From NCBI GenBank assembly GCA_030512295.1, contig JAULSR010000001.1, positions 1,116,001 through 1,180,000 of the forward strand: a stretch of DNA of 64,000 nucleotides, given 5' to 3'. How positions within the stretch are numbered: the first letter of the stretch is position 1; each line of letters opens with the position of its first letter. The DNA is from Bombardia bombarda (Eukaryota; Ascomycota; Sordariomycetes; Sordariales; Lasiosphaeriaceae). A model generated the notes under the pieces. The model saw nothing but the letters and a program-made list of their open reading frames with translations, was not told the origin of the DNA and ran no database searches. Below, piece by piece: positions 45,783 to 59,423 of this stretch. The position numbers and the translations under genes are program-made.

Positions 45783-48700
45783 GGGGTGATGCCTCATGTC
45801 GCTACAACGACCGCCCGCCTGCCTGCCCGCCCGCCTGCCTGTCGTGTTAACGCGGCCTTGCAAAAGCATGACGATGCCTTGCTAGCTGCCGCGGCGTTTT
45901 TTTTTTGGGGGCGTTATCCCTCTTTTTAAAAAAGAGACGAGCAATCCCCAGCACACCCCGGTGTGCGCTAATGAGGCCCCATCGATGCATCGTCAGGACG
46001 CCACAATCCACACCTTGGTCTCGTCCCCACCCATCAGACCTGGTCCATCCTAGAGTTGAGCAGTGTGGACTCGAGGGGTAAGGTAGGAGGAGGAGCCATT
46101 GCGCGCATCCACATCACATCAGACCTTTGCTAGCCCCAACAACTGGACGAGCTTGACGAAAGCTGGCCCAGCACGCTATGTGTCAGATCAGATGCGTTGG
46201 CCGTCCTCTTGGTCGCGGACTCACGACTCAGATCAATCGCTTTCTGGAAGCCTGGAGGAGGCAGTCGTCCATCGGCTTGGCTGCGTTCTGAAAAATCAGG
46301 TCTGGCGGTTGTCATTTATAATATAGGTGAGATCCCATTCCCAGTCAAAGTAAGTATACGAAGTTGCATGGCCACGATGAGATGTGGCTTTAATGCAGAC
46401 AGTGGTGTACCCCGTCTATCAATGGAGCAGCAGTTCATGTGTGCCCGTTTTTGCACATCGGTGGTCAATGTGGCGACAGCATCCTGTTCGGCGGGTTTGC
46501 ACTGCAGGCCCAACGATGCACGTGAACCGAGCACAGAGCACAGCAGCAGCTTCATCCACCCTTCAGGTTCGCGTTGCCGCGGCGCGCGCCCAGACAAAAT
46601 GCCCAGGCCCTAGAAGGCTTGTTCACCCGGAACGGCAGGTTCCATCTCAGCCCCCTTGGTCAAGCGAGGCCCAAAAACATTCAGCTTCCAGGAGTCACCC
46701 CGGGAGAGTTTGCAAACGAGGTAAGTCTTGTTCGCAGCTTTCATGGGGTTCGCTTAAGCGTTTATAGAAGCCTTTTAAGCACAAGGCGGAAGGCAGGTGG
46801 AAGACGGCCATCCAACACGGCTCTATGCCCGGGAGTCAGTGCTCGTTTCCGAGCATCTTACGCAAGGAGGGTTGGGGGCTTTGTTGCCTACCTTCACCGC
46901 AGGCTGCAAGGGTCCGGCGCCTAGGGTAATCACCAAGTACCCAGGTACAGTTCTGTGGTATGCACTCCTCCGTGGCTCGAACACTCGGGGCATCCACCTG
47001 CCATCATCATATGGGGTTTATTTGACATCTGTGGTTGAAGTTGCCGAGATAGCAAGCAGGATCCCACCCAATATAATGTCCGTGGCTAATAACCAACCTA
47101 CAGTGTACATGGGAGGAAGGGGCACCTGCGATGCTGAGGCGTGTACGGATATGCAGGAGATAAACTCCATTTCCAGGGGCCTGCCAAATTCCAACGAACA
47201 GCCCAGGTCCATAAAGAACCAGCAAAACATACTGTGTACATCAACAAGCAGGCAGTTGCACAGCTTGATCGTTTCGCTGAGACATAGATTTCCATTACCC
47301 CAGCCCGAGAACATCAACACCTTAGACTTACACCACACACAGCAGCAAGTAGTGAACTGAATACACTACCCGCACGCCAGCCAGCCCACATTGTCTTGTG
47401 TTTGCTGTGCCCCGGCAGCACGGGTCCGACAGGGTACTACAGACTTGGTTTGGTGTGATGAGCAAAGCTGTGTCATCGGAGGGCGGATCGGATGACGATG
47501 CCTAATAATGAATGAAAGGCCCCCGCCTCCAGCCAAGGGGGACCACCGTGCTACCGTTCGTACTACGAGTTCTCTCACACCGTGACCAACCTGTCGTACT
47601 CCGAACAATGCTGGCTACCTCGTACCTGTCTCCCTAACATTTCCGCTGATGGATCCATGATTTTCGATACTTTAAAAAAATGTAGAATAAGAAATATTTG
47701 TGAATAACCCTTTTGGAGGCTATTCGCACAACAAGAGTGTCGTCCTTTCTGTTCGTCTGGTTGGGGTTAATGTTGATGAGGTTGGGGAAGAGAAGAGGGG
47801 GGTGGCTTATTATCCCTGGCCACGGAAAGTTGACGGGGTTTGGTTTCAGCTCTTCTCGGGGTTTCTTCATAACATGATTGGTTCTCCAGCCTTATTGCCA
47901 ATTCAACGTCGGCTCTCTCTCTGGTATTTTCCGCGAAACGAATCAGCATGCATTGAAACACACGACACACACACACGCACGCATGCACGAGATGTCAGTG
48001 AATGTGCAAATAAGTACATACACTAATGTGTCTCTGCATATGTACTTTGTAATGTACCACCTACACACACACACACACAAACACATTCCGTGAGCCAAGA
48101 ACAGGCAGAAATTCCAAGTAACATAAATGGAGCTGACCTGACAGGCCATCCATCACTCAGTCGGTCAATCACCCGCGCCACCGCCAGGCCGATGGGAGAG
48201 GGGATGAGGGGGCCAGTCGTGTAACATCCAAGTATACGAACAGCAGATCCCAAAAGATATTGTTACACAGGTAGGTAGATGGAGGACTAGTGTAATACGT
48301 ATAAAGAAACAAATAGCAAAGCTACGTCGGGTTATATTTACGTGTAGTGTATACCCTAGTTGAGACGCTCAGCATACGAAAGAAAGTGTTCATGAAGCCG
48401 TCCAGCCCGTGCCACCCACGCAACCGGGTAGGAGGCTGTGTGGGGTTCTCTCCACCCATCATGTGTATTTTATACAAAATGAAAATGTTAACCCCCTTGT
48501 GGCTGACGTTGTCCTTGGTCCCGAACAAGCCGAGGGCCCAAAGGAAACAATATAGGGGTCGTATCATGCACGTCGTTGGACGGGTGTCTAGCCGTCCAGG
48601 GAGAGGCAAAAGCCTTGTTTGAACTCTATATAATTTAACCCGCCTTTTGTAGTATGAGAGGTTCCAAAGCACAACCCCGAGAGGAACATAGGAGACGTAT

Positions 48701-49608
48701 AGAGTAGCAGTAGACACTTCTATACCTACCTATGTTCTTACCATATATCACACCGTCGATAGGCTACAAACGGTTTCTACGTGTAGGTACGTCGTAATGT
48801 ATATTAGCATCAGGGAATTGGGTTTGCTGTAGCAACAACGATGTAAGTCTTCCCTAGTATCAATCAAGCCAGGAAGACAACTTTCCGATCATTGACGCCC
48901 AACCGTTCAATTGATAACCAACGTCTTTATGCCATCATATAGCCTTTGTCCCGAGATTCAAACCATCACCTATTCTAGGTGTTGTGCGTATACCAGATTC
49001 ACATTCCCGCGCTTTGTGTCCTCACTATAGCCCAAGCAGATACATTTTCACTCTATATAAAGACTAAGTGAGGCAAACATATGTTCTAGTGATAAGCATA
49101 ACTACAAAGTATGGGGATTATGGCAGTTCGTCAAGGGACATTTGAATAGATCGAAAAGCTTTTAACTCAGAGGCTCAAAAGACTTAAATATTAGACCACC
49201 CCAATATAAACACGACCGACTTCGATAGCATTAAACCGTAATTGGCAAATGTGACCGCTATACTGTTTCTGTTAATCTAACATACCAGACGAGCGGAACA
49301 AATATAATATACAACTTTGTAGCACAATCATCAACGCTCGGATCTTGGAGATCCTGCCCTATGCCGAGCTCTGTTGAGTTATAAAGCCGGCCCTCGAAGC
49401 GGACCCTGACTTGAAATCGACAGCCGATACCTAACCGACGGCCATGTTATTAACGCCAACTCCAAAACTATAGCCACTCAAGGATAAATAACCATAGGCC
49501 CCATTGATAGCTGTGTCTTGCACGGCAACCTCTGACTCGCCAACCAGTCTGTCGAAAATAATTTACTTAAGATGGTGGTAGTCGCCGAATAGCTCATGGT
49601 GTTAAGTC

Positions 49609-50793
49609 CTAATCACTGATTCTGTCGCCGTCCGGGTTGTAATTCGTCTCCCCGAGAAGTCCTCCACCTTGCGCAGTCATGGTCTTCTGCGTATTGACTT
49701 GCGGCTGGGTCTGAACCGTCGGGCCGGTGGCCGACGGGGCCGGGGGATGGACGGCCGGGGGTGGAGGAGCGCTCTGCGGCCGCGACGCCACACCGGCCGT
49801 AGCGGCATGCAGACGCTGATCCAGCGCCTTCAAGGCGAGCGCTCTCCTACGCTCGGCTTCCGCCCTTGCGCTGCCGGGGGCGCCGCGGTGCATGTAGGTA
49901 TTGCTGTCCCCGCGGGAGGAGTTGGCGGAGAAGTCGGCGGGGTTGAACGGCGTGCACAGGCGCATGGCGACCAGCACGTTGAATATTTGCGTCGACAGGC
50001 TCGCGACAAACGGCCTCACCGGGCCCGGGAAGAACTCGGCAAAGGCGAAGGTGTCGCTGGCGTCGCCGCGCAGGGAGCTGGACTGCGAGGAGTCGAGGTC
50101 GGGGAAGACGGGCTTGTAGAAGCGCAGGTAGGTCCAGCTCGTGAGGAAGCCGAATATGGCGAGGAAGAAGGATGCGCTCGTGAGCATGGGCGTCAGGCAC
50201 AGGAGGGTTACCACGCCGATGTAGAGCAGCGGGAAGCGGGGCACGCGCAGCGAGATGATGCCGCGGAAGAGAGTGACGGTGTGCGCGGGGACAAGCTGGC
50301 TGAAGGCGACGAGGAAGGAGACCTGGAGGGGGATAGTGCCGGCGATTGTCATCAGTCTGACCGGGGAAAGATGTCAGCTAGGGGGTCTTCTGAGAAAGAT
50401 TATTATGTGTACGTACGTCCATCGCTCGTTGCGAGTAAAGGTGAAGAACAAGATCATGGTGGCAAAGCAGAGGGTGTTGGGGATCAGCGAGGCGACCAGC
50501 AGGAACTTGGCAAACTCCCTCGACGACCAGGCACGCTCCAGATAGCGGCCGCCATTATAGAGCGTAAGACAGGCGATGGTGGCCGTGAAGATGTTGCTCT
50601 CGACTAGGGTGGTGGATATGAATGTCCATGGATAGATGAGGGACAGCTGGGGGATCAGGTTAAGGTATGGGATGACGATCTCTGAGTGCGCCGTCCATTG
50701 TCGATAGCGGATGGCCGCGCTCAAGACCGACTGGAGGCCCAAGACGATGAGGAGGATGCGGGTCACGGGCGGTATATTTATTCGGGGCGGCAT
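49609..50793 (-). CDS. TMEM115-like rhomboid-fold membrane protein
   Basis: TMEM115 proteins are Golgi membrane proteins with a rhomboid-like fold but no protease activity, linked in animals to retrograde Golgi-ER traffic. Two exons are read: 50793-50417 and 50356-49609, joined as ERW-T-LMTIAGT, giving 374 residues. Six hydrophobic segments are visible in the first ~230 residues (for example TRILLIVLGLQSVLSAA, FLLVASLIPNTLCFATMILF, LLYIGVVTLLCLTPML, FFLAIFGFLTSWTYL). The family features YPWTFISTTLVESNIF and LRFYKPVFPDLD are present. There is no rhomboid GxSG serine motif. The C-terminal ~140 residues are cytosolic-type, basic and then proline-rich, ending in GETNYNPDGDRISD. Localisation is inferred from the family. 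Confidence 0.85.
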
Positions 50794-53700
50794 GGCGGGC
50801 TAGTGGCAAGTGGGCATGACCTCGAGACTGTTTTGCGATCACTCTCCTGTCGACGTCAAGGTCCAGTCTCCCGTCGGTAGGTCGCGTCTTTCCGCCTTTC
50901 CACGTTTCAGGAGCCAGAACGTCGGAGGTCGGGGCCTTGCAAGGCTCGCAACCCCCGGGAAATTCCATCTCATGTGCGCCCTAGCACTCTATCCAATATC
51001 TGGTTAGTGCGGTCGGGCTGGTGGGGCTTACTTCTATTTATGTGCCTGAGGCTTCAAGGCGGTAACTTTAATAATTCGATGTGCCATGCCGAGCACGCCT
51101 CTCCAATCTCCATCCATTGAAACGGTGAAGCCCGTGCTTCTTGCAGGCTGTGAGGCAGCACGGACAGCACGCAGCACGGACAGCACGCAGCACAGGGGCA
51201 CGGGGCATCTTCCGCCTCCAATCTCCAACCTTACATAACCCACCCACCTGGGCAGTTCCTGGCAAGTGCCACCTGGAGATTTTGGACACCACCTACGCAA
51301 ACGGGCAGAGTCTCTCTTGAAGTCAAATGCGCAATTTCTGCCGTGATGACAGTACAATCATGTATCACAGAAAGATTTTGCACAGCAATACTCCGTATTA
51401 GGCGGCCCAGGAAAACTGGGGCAGCAGCAGTGGTGGCGGCTGTCGCTCGGCGTTGGCTGTTCATGTTGCAAATAACTTTGACAGGGATGTCACCCCCGAC
51501 CCGTTAATTAGTGCAGGTCACACTAAGTTTGATCCAGTGGACCCTTTCCAGAGTTGGCCAAGCGGCGGCCCCACGAAAGAAGACACACCCGTCACCCACA
51601 GTCCTAAAGAAGTCTGAAGGAACCAGGCGCGGCCTGGTGGGCGAGCAGCTGGAAATGGAAAGAGAGAGGGGGCGATAAAAGGAGGAAGGAGGGGAAAAGA
51701 GCGACGAGGCAACTACGGAGACGTCGTTCATATACCCACACCTGGTAATACTACTGCGCCGCCGATCTTGTGTCACTTGCCAAACAGTGTTTAACGAAAC
51801 ATGGTAACATTGAAAAGGGCATGATCGAACCTGACGTGCGCCTCCTCCTATCATGAAATACCTGGGCACTGGTGTCTATCAATGGAAAGAGCACATTCAC
51901 TAAGGGTTTTCAGACGAAGCAGCCGTGCCAACCAGCCTTGGCGAGCCGAGGCACGACCTTTGGGCATCGTTCATCTGGCCGTTACAAATATTTCGTGGGC
52001 TGATAGCTGGGTACTTATCCCACCTGTTACTATCCTACCTATAACTATGCCATTTATAACTATCCCACCTCCAACTATCTAGATATAACCATTCTATTTA
52101 ATTTACAAAGGTCAAACTTGGGTATAATTAGGTGGCAGAATTGGGGAGGGGGCCGGACTTTTTGACTCGTACTGTACCTAATGACGGCCTAACGCATATA
52201 TTTCCATACTGCTGCTTCGTGACAAGGAACAATAGCAAACCCCACACCGCTGCATTTGTGTTTGCGCAACGCAACATCGAGTGCCGTCCGTCCGTCCCGC
52301 CTATAACCAGACATGGGCCCGCCACGAGTCCTTTTGTTGTGACTGACTTCAAGCCCCGAGTCTATTTCGATCTGAGAATGGGAATCCAGTCGAAATCGAG
52401 ACTAGCTCTTCATATTAATACCGATGTGGGATGGAATTTGAATGAATACTTTTCTAAGCAACGACCCGCTCCTGGTTTACGGTGGGGTGACCGAGGCGCC
52501 AAGGCCTCTCTCCAGACGACATCGCTCACCAGCTCTCTTGGTGTACCTTAGCTCGGTGTTATGTGATAATCGCCGGTGAGCTTCCGTCTCAGGACAAGAA
52601 TAAAAGCGCACAATCTGGACGTTGGACATTGACCGCATCTTATTTGCCGAACAAAATACATATCGCGCCGACGCGGTGTGAGAAAGAGAGGGGACTATCT
52701 CATTCCATATCTTTCTCCAAGGTACATGTACTTCACCCAAGCCCAGGTTATCCCATCTGTGGGCAAAATTATTGGTGCACCACCACTTCGAAAAAATGGA
52801 GACAGACCACAGCACGCACAGCCCATGGATATTCGATACGTATCACTGACAATTCTTTTGGTGCGTTCCTCTGAGGGTCGCAATACCTGCGTCAGATGTG
52901 TGGGGGAAGGCGGGACTGCTTGTACCCCTGAAACAAAATCCGTCGGGCTGTTTTAATTGATTGAACAAGAAAAGGAAAAAAATGGCAATGTGAAAACCGT
53001 CAGCCAATCACTAGGTCCCGCTACGGAGAGAGTAGCAGATCGCAAAGACACCGATGCCATGGCACCCTTGCAGACAAGAAGGACACCAAGCGTTGCTCAC
53101 CACATCTTCCATGTCGCCTCTGATTGGTCATTAATCCTGGGATCTCTTGAGGGTTGATGAAGAATCAGATTGAATTTGGGAGGCGAAAATCAACGAGTTT
53201 CTTGTCTATGTCGTGGAAATCTAAATGGATGAAGAAACATTGTCTTTCTTTCCTTGACAAGACCATCCTCGAATCCATGGTAAGGTTAGCAGGTACGTAC
53301 CGCTCCTAGCAATCATCCTACAACCAACCCACAGCCCGGTCCAGCCCGCAGCCACGCATTTCGCCTGATGCCGTTTTGGGTCTTGTCTTGGTGTAGGGTA
53401 AATTTCATTGTTTCTTTTTGCGGGGGGGTTTCGACGCAACTCATACTCACTGGCCATTGCCAGCTACCATTCCAGGCCAGAAATGATGGAAGTAGTGGAC
53501 TGACAACCCAGATCGAATCTATGATAGAGGGTTACTGTGGGCATTGCTGCGAAAGACCATGTTTGCATGGCCCTAACGTGTGTGTAAAGTATGTATGCAT
53601 GGTGGGCTTGAACTCCTTGTGTGCAACTGAGCGGCACTGGTAGGAGGCGGCATGGGATGATGACGGGATGTGTGTTTTACATGCTGAAAGGGAGCGCCGC

Positions 53701-55295
53701 CGCTTGACGTGGACTGGATTCTCGCTTGGTTTGGGGTGGGCATGGAAGCCATTCTGTATCCAGACAGCACACACAATGGCTTCTCCATCCCGTTCCCGTG
53801 CCTCCACTTCCCCCTCCAGTCGCTATAGGACATCGTGATCGATAAGGTAGGTACTTTGAATGTACTGGTCAAAGATTCCAAGCCTCTGGCATGTCGGCCG
53901 CCTTCCGGTTTGCTGGCCTGATCTGTCTTCCATCCCAACAGAGCGACGCTGAGATGGGTAACCAGACGAAAGCCATTATCGGTCTAGAAGTATCACACAT
54001 CCAATGGCATTTCAATTCATATTTTTCATCATGGGTCAGCGAGGGATTCATGGAGAGCGATGCGGCGCGGTGGTTGCAGTGGCTGCAGCGCTGTGCTGTC
54101 GGTCATCCGTTCTCGGCGCATGCGTGTACCTTGCTAGCGGGCCAAATGAGAAGTAAGCTTGGCGAGTGCTTCCTTGCGTTTTCCCTGCCCAGAGGGAGAT
54201 ACCCGTCGCTCGGTGGGGTGTGCCTGCTGGGTGCCTGTGTGTGTGAGGCGAACGATGAGTTCACATTGGGCTGACGAGTTTGACGGGTACCCAAGGTACC
54301 CAAGGTACCTACCGAGCCCTACCTACCTAACCTACCTAAGATAATCGGCAAACCCCAGAGTAGCAGATATCTCGCTCGCGCGCGAGGTGGGAGGCGATCG
54401 TCTTCCATGCCAATGACACCGTAGACATTCGGCATTTTTTGTAACGGTGTACCTAATATGGTACATACCAGGGCGTCGCGCGGACATGCATGGCTGATGA
54501 TGCGGGCAAAAATACGGGATACCAGGTAGGCAATCTGGAACCTGGCGTCCAGAAGAGGCATGGTGATGGATGGAGGCGAATGAAGACCAATTGGATCAAG
54601 TATCTGGAGGTGAGGTGGGTGGACGAAAGCGGGCCCTGTCTTTCGTAGTCCTGGGGTACTCCAGTAACCACCAGTTGCATTCATTCCCCCAATCGACCAG
54701 AATCGACGGGATTGCGGGGCCCGGCTGGGTGTTTCTTTCCATGGCCTTGTCATCTTCGTGGGTGGTTTTGTCTGGTGTGTGATGGGAATGTGCAGGTAGA
54801 TAGGTATAGTACCTGCCTACACTTTTGGGTGGGCAGGTGCCACCTTGAATTGAGTTGAGTGGTGGTGGTAGGTGGTGCTGTGTCGATTGGATGTTGCCCT
54901 GTGCTAAGGTAGGTGAAAGGTTGTGTGCTGCTGTGTTGCCCTGTCGGTTGCTGGGCGTTGGCTAGGTGGCTGGCTGGCTGTGGGCTGCTGGCCTTGCCGG
55001 GTCTCGGGTTAGCGTCCGGGGCCTGCGTTTTAGTCGCTCGCCTAAACGCGCAGCAGGGCACCCACTAGGCCGGTGGGAACACCTCACTGGCAAATCCGCA
55101 CTGCCCTCGGCGGGCTCTCCCAATTCTCGACCTGACCTTGCACTTTGAAGGTTCCTTTTCTTCGTCCTTCAACAACCAAACCAACCTTCCAAGCCGCCCA
55201 TCAAGCCCGCGCAGACGCGCTCTTTCGTACATACCGCGGCTCCGACGCAGACGAATTGCTCAATAGTTCACCCAGCCCATATCTGTACATCGATA
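50794..55295. other. 4.5 kb divergent intergenic region
   Basis: This lies between the 5' ends of the TMEM115-like gene and the TBL1-like gene. No gene is supported. A 16-nt tandem repeat lies at 51155-51186, a degenerate ACTATCC/TATAACTAT array at about 52015-52090, and GGTACCCAA and ACCTACCT repeats at about 54285-54340. Confidence 0.5.
51155..51196 (+). repeat. 16-nt tandem repeat
   Basis: Two perfect copies of GCAGCACGGACAGCAC lie head to tail and are followed by a partial third copy. There is no coding context. Confidence 0.8.
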
Positions 55296-57800
55296 ATGAA
55301 GGAATTACTCAACACGGACCGAGTCAACTATCTCGTCTGGAGGTTCGTTGCTTCAAGTTCCGCCGCCCTCCACACCTCAGCCAAGTTTCCATTTCCGTCC
55401 GAGGTACCGTTTCACTAACGCTGGCCGCTCTTGGGGCAAACTCACTAGATACTTGCTCGAATCAAGTATGTTTACTATCCTGTCTCATTTTTTTTCATGT
55501 CCTTTTTGCTTCGTGATGACTTTGGCGGGCTGCCTGCCGTCGGCCGCCTATTTGGTGGTGTTCAGTCATTTCAAGCTTTGTGAGACTGACCGCAGCCCGC
55601 TGTTCGCGCACCCTCCAGATTATCGAGAGACTGCCGCCAAACTCCAAAAGGAGTGGCGGGTCCAGGCACCTCACAGGGATTTTGAATTTGCAGCCCATGT
55701 CAACACCTATGCATTAGTGACCCTCTTGAATGAGGGTCTCATTTTGGAAGAGTATCAAAGACAGTTTAAGGAGACGCAAGAGGTACGACAGCAACCTTTT
55801 TTCTTTTTTTACTGTCGCTTTTTTCAGCATCGCATGGCGGCGGCAGATGCGCTGGCGGCTTTCCGCCGTCGGGGTTGCAGTGGGTGCCGGGGCACTGACA
55901 GTCGATTGCAGGAGTCCCGTAATGTGTCGGCAACAGCGGCGCGCGGGGTGTTTGGCCCGCTGATTTTTGAGCAACCCGAGGATGCAGATGCAGAGCACGA
56001 GGTGGTGGAAGACGAGGAGCTGGAGGAGGATGACGAGGATGAGAACGACGAGTCGGAGCCGGAGCAGGGACGAGAACTAGAGCCCGAGGAGAGCGAAAAT
56101 CCCCGGAAGCGCCCAATGGACAGGCAGCATCACCGCGGTGCATTGCCCAACGGCTCTCCTGCAAAGAGGCAGAGATTGAGTAACGGCTACGACAACGGCA
56201 GCGGCAACGTGAACGGCAACGTAAATGGGGGTGGAGATTTGGCCACCACGCCCATGGAAGTTGACCACGCAGACGACAACAACCACGCTTATCCGTCCCC
56301 CCTGGAAGGCGAACAGGCCGCATCGCCGCCTCCACGAACTGAAGGCCCCGAGCAGGGCACGCAGGTCGAAAAGGTGCACGAACTCACGCAGCAGACAGCA
56401 TTTCTCCGGCTAGGCGCAGCCGAGTCCTCCCCAGAGGCTGCATCATCATCAGCAGTATTAGCCTCAGTATCAGCATCAGCGTCAGCGCCTTCACCAACGC
56501 GAGCTAACGAAAACCCTATCGTGCTGCACTGCGAGTGGAACCCCAAGGACCCATCCATCTTGGCGGCTGCCGGGACCGATGCGCTAGCCCGCGTTTGGAC
56601 TGTCTCGCGTGGAGCCGCCCCTCCAGACGCAGACGGCCAGAGCCTGACCCTTCCCAGTCACGTGGACCTTGATGGTTCCAGCATCAGCACCAGCCGAGCC
56701 TTCAAGAACCTCCTCGATGACGATGTGCCCAGGAACGCGACCGTCTCGGCTATGGCGTGGAACTCCGCTGGCGATGCCATTGCTCTCGCCTTTGAGTTTG
56801 AGAGCAAGGCCTGCATCGGCATCTGGGGTCTCGATGGCACCGTCATCCAACGTTTCCAGGGCATCGAGCCCCCCGTCATCAAACTGCGCTGGAGCCCCAA
56901 CAACGACCGCATCCTTGGAATTGGCCCCGAGAACCGCGGTACGCTAATTACCTTGTTCCACGCCTCCAACGAGAACTCCATGTCGCATTTCCTCCCCGAT
57001 CACGACCTCAATGCCGACCCCCTGGATGCCGCCTGGATCAGTGAGACCGAGTTCGTCCTCTGTGGGGGCGACTCCCTGATAGGCCTGCAGTGGACAGAGC
57101 AGGGCATTGTGCAGGGCAGGAACTTCCCCACCGGCAGAGACGAGAGCTTCAGCCAGGTTCAGTTTGATTGGCGCACCAAGCTCATTGCTACGGCCAGTGA
57201 GAAAGGTCATATTGACGTGAGTCCCGCGTGTCCCATGTCTCCTAATGTAGTTCGTCGCGACAAAGCGCGGATATGCTAACTTGTTTTTGCAGCTCTGGGA
57301 TGAAGCTGGCAAGCGCCGCACAATCTCTGCTCACATTGGGGTGATTACTGCCCTTCAGTGGCAACCGCTTCAAACAGATGCGGCGGAGGATGAGAGGCTG
57401 CTGGCTTCGGGCGGAGAAGATGGCGCCATTTGCATCTGGAACGTACGCAATATGGACAACCGGCCAAAGTATTCCATGACAATGTCACACACAGTTGTAG
57501 GGCTGTCAATCACCCCCGATGGAGCCTTTATTGCTGGAGCAACAAGCGACCGGATCTTGATTTGGAAGATTGGCGATCACGCGATGCCCAGGGCAAGCTG
57601 GAGCAGAGTCCCGCATCCTGGCTGGCAGAGTCCTAAAGCCGAGACCGAGGAGGAATTTCTACCGTGTCTGGGATGGAATTCGGAAGGACAGCAACTGGTA
57701 TACGGTGCGAACAGTCGAGTAAGTATTCCCGCTATGAGAGTTCTCGCCCTCAAGGCCCATGACTGACATCCGACAGCTTGCCGTCATCAACTTCCGCTAG
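55296..57800 (+). CDS. LisH-WD40 corepressor subunit (TBL1/Sif2 type)
   Basis: TBL1/Sif2 proteins are WD40 subunits of histone deacetylase corepressor complexes (Set3C in yeast, NCoR/SMRT in animals). Six exons are read: 55296-55342, 55449-55465 (17 nt), 55619-55782, 55912-57216, 57293-57718 and 57777-57800, giving 660 residues. The spliced N-terminus restores a LisH motif (LNTDRVNYLVWRYLLESNYRETAAKL) followed by an F-box-like helix pair (NTYALVTLLNEGLILEEYQR). An acidic linker (EDEELEEDDEDENDE) and a polar low-complexity stretch lead to WD repeats from about residue 290 to the end, beginning VLHCEWNPKDPSILAAAGTD. Intron 2 (153 nt) and intron 3 (129 nt) are stop-free and in frame. The last exon encodes only seven residues (LAVINFR), completing the propeller. 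Confidence 0.88.
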
Positions 57801-59423
57801 ACAGCGCAAAGAGGATACCAACTTGGAAGTTTTGAGCCATACAGGCAAAACCAATGGAGCTTTGTAATATGAGCGTTGGAATCAAATGGCAAGACCAGGC
57901 AAAGAACAAAGCCATCTAAGCCAGAACGCTCGTCAGGAGTCGATTCGATCAAGAAGCCTCCTACCGCAAACCTGACATTCGGTTCACTCGCATAGACGCC
58001 GACGATGGATGCTTCTTAAAATCCTTACGCCATGAGCTCTTCGCCGAAAGCACGATTTCTAGAGCCCGAATACACATACACGATGGACAAACGTTCAGCG
58101 TCTCAATATAGATAGTGAACATTAGTACCGCGCTCTGAGTTGCCGATCCTCGAGGCAATCTTTGGGGGTTCTTCATCGACGCGAAGCCACGACGGGCCAG
58201 TTTCTCCTGGCCATAAGGGGTGATAGACCCTTCAGGCCTACAAGATGACGACTTTGGGCTGTTGGCTGTTAGGTATAGCATAACAAGGTTATGCATTCAT
58301 GGAAATGACCATTCCTAAGGCCAAGCTCTCTTGACCAGCAAGATGTCAAGACTCGTTGAACATGTTGGTTTGGCCTCGTCTATATCGTGGCTATTATCAT
58401 CTCTAGGGCATAATCTCGGCAGAAAAGTCTTGGTTGTGATTCGAGACTGATATGGAGCTCGTGTCGATGAGCTGAGCTGTCTTTGACAGGCTGCTCCCTA
58501 TACCCGTTCCAAATGCTGGCTGTGCAATACCACTTTTACAAGCGGGTCTTGGAGGGGTGGATTATGGCTTTGGATAGCGACGTCGAGATGTGACGGGATA
58601 TTGTTTGTTTGTATATACATAGCGTCTGCTTCTTTTATCAGGTCGGGTTTGGGTTTGGGGGGGTTCTGGGCGTAATGTACGGAATCTGTTTAACAATAGG
58701 TGTGCAGTTTGCGATGCGTTCTAATCACGACTTTGGACGATAAATATGCCACGAGACAGGGCGCGAATAAAAAAAAGGGCGATCTGAATATTTGGAAGTT
58801 CTATATCGCGCTGATGAAAAGGCGTGACATCTTTGGAATGTGGAGCAAGGGACTATCGACATGACCATGGGGTTTTCCGCAATTTTAGGTACCACAACGT
58901 TTGTACTATTGGTAGACAGCTCCCTACAACGTTTGTCGCATGTGCCATGCAGAGGAAGCGTGTGCAGATAGATTGTTAGGTGTAATCGGACAATGCCGCT
59001 AGGGAACCCTCGCATCCTCGATCAATCCTGGGGAAATATGGAGAAGCCGGTAAGTACGTACATACATGAAAGTTGTGAACCGGCCCGCCAAAAACGGTAT
59101 TTTTATATCCCGGTACTGCATACTGTGTACTACACCACCCCGTACTACGAGCGTGTGTACACGGAAGTAAACCAGCAAGGAGGAAGGTGCGCGAGCCCAT
59201 GGCCAATCATACGGACGGACAGCCCCGTCTACTAAACTCCCTTTCGTGTAAAGGGACAAACAATAAAAAGAAGCACAAGAAGCCACCACTTATTTTTTCC
59301 TCATTGCATCATCCATCCATGTAGGGAAGTGGCAGCAGAGTGTCAAAAACTAAAAAAACTAAGAACGTTGCAATTCTACTTGTCGTATCAGCACATCTTT
59401 ATCATTATCAGGTAGCAAGCCCG
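57801..59423. other. 1.6 kb intergenic region
   Basis: No gene was recognised between the two plus-strand genes. The left part should hold the 3' UTR of the TBL1-like gene and the right part the promoter of the small gene at 59424. No clear repeat was noted. Confidence 0.45.

Larger units (their letters stand above)
39759..49608. other. 9.85 kb region without recognisable genes upstream of SSN6
   Basis: Both flanking genes are on the minus strand, so the whole stretch lies 5' of SSN6 and 3' of the TMEM115-like gene. Open frames are under 230 codons, overlap repeats and show no domain. It contains a 23-G run (45030-45052), a GGT repeat (about 45757-45782), a GGCA repeat near 44408-44426 and CA repeats near 48065-48080. 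The parts around 43.2-44.2 kb and 48.2-49.6 kb look AT-richer. No transposon protein was recognised. A long SSN6 leader or noncoding RNA is possible but not shown. Confidence 0.5.

Noticed and set aside
49669..50607. 312-codon open frame on the plus strand
   Set aside because: It is antisense to the TMEM115-like gene and rich in Gly/Arg/Glu, as expected for a GC-rich shadow frame.
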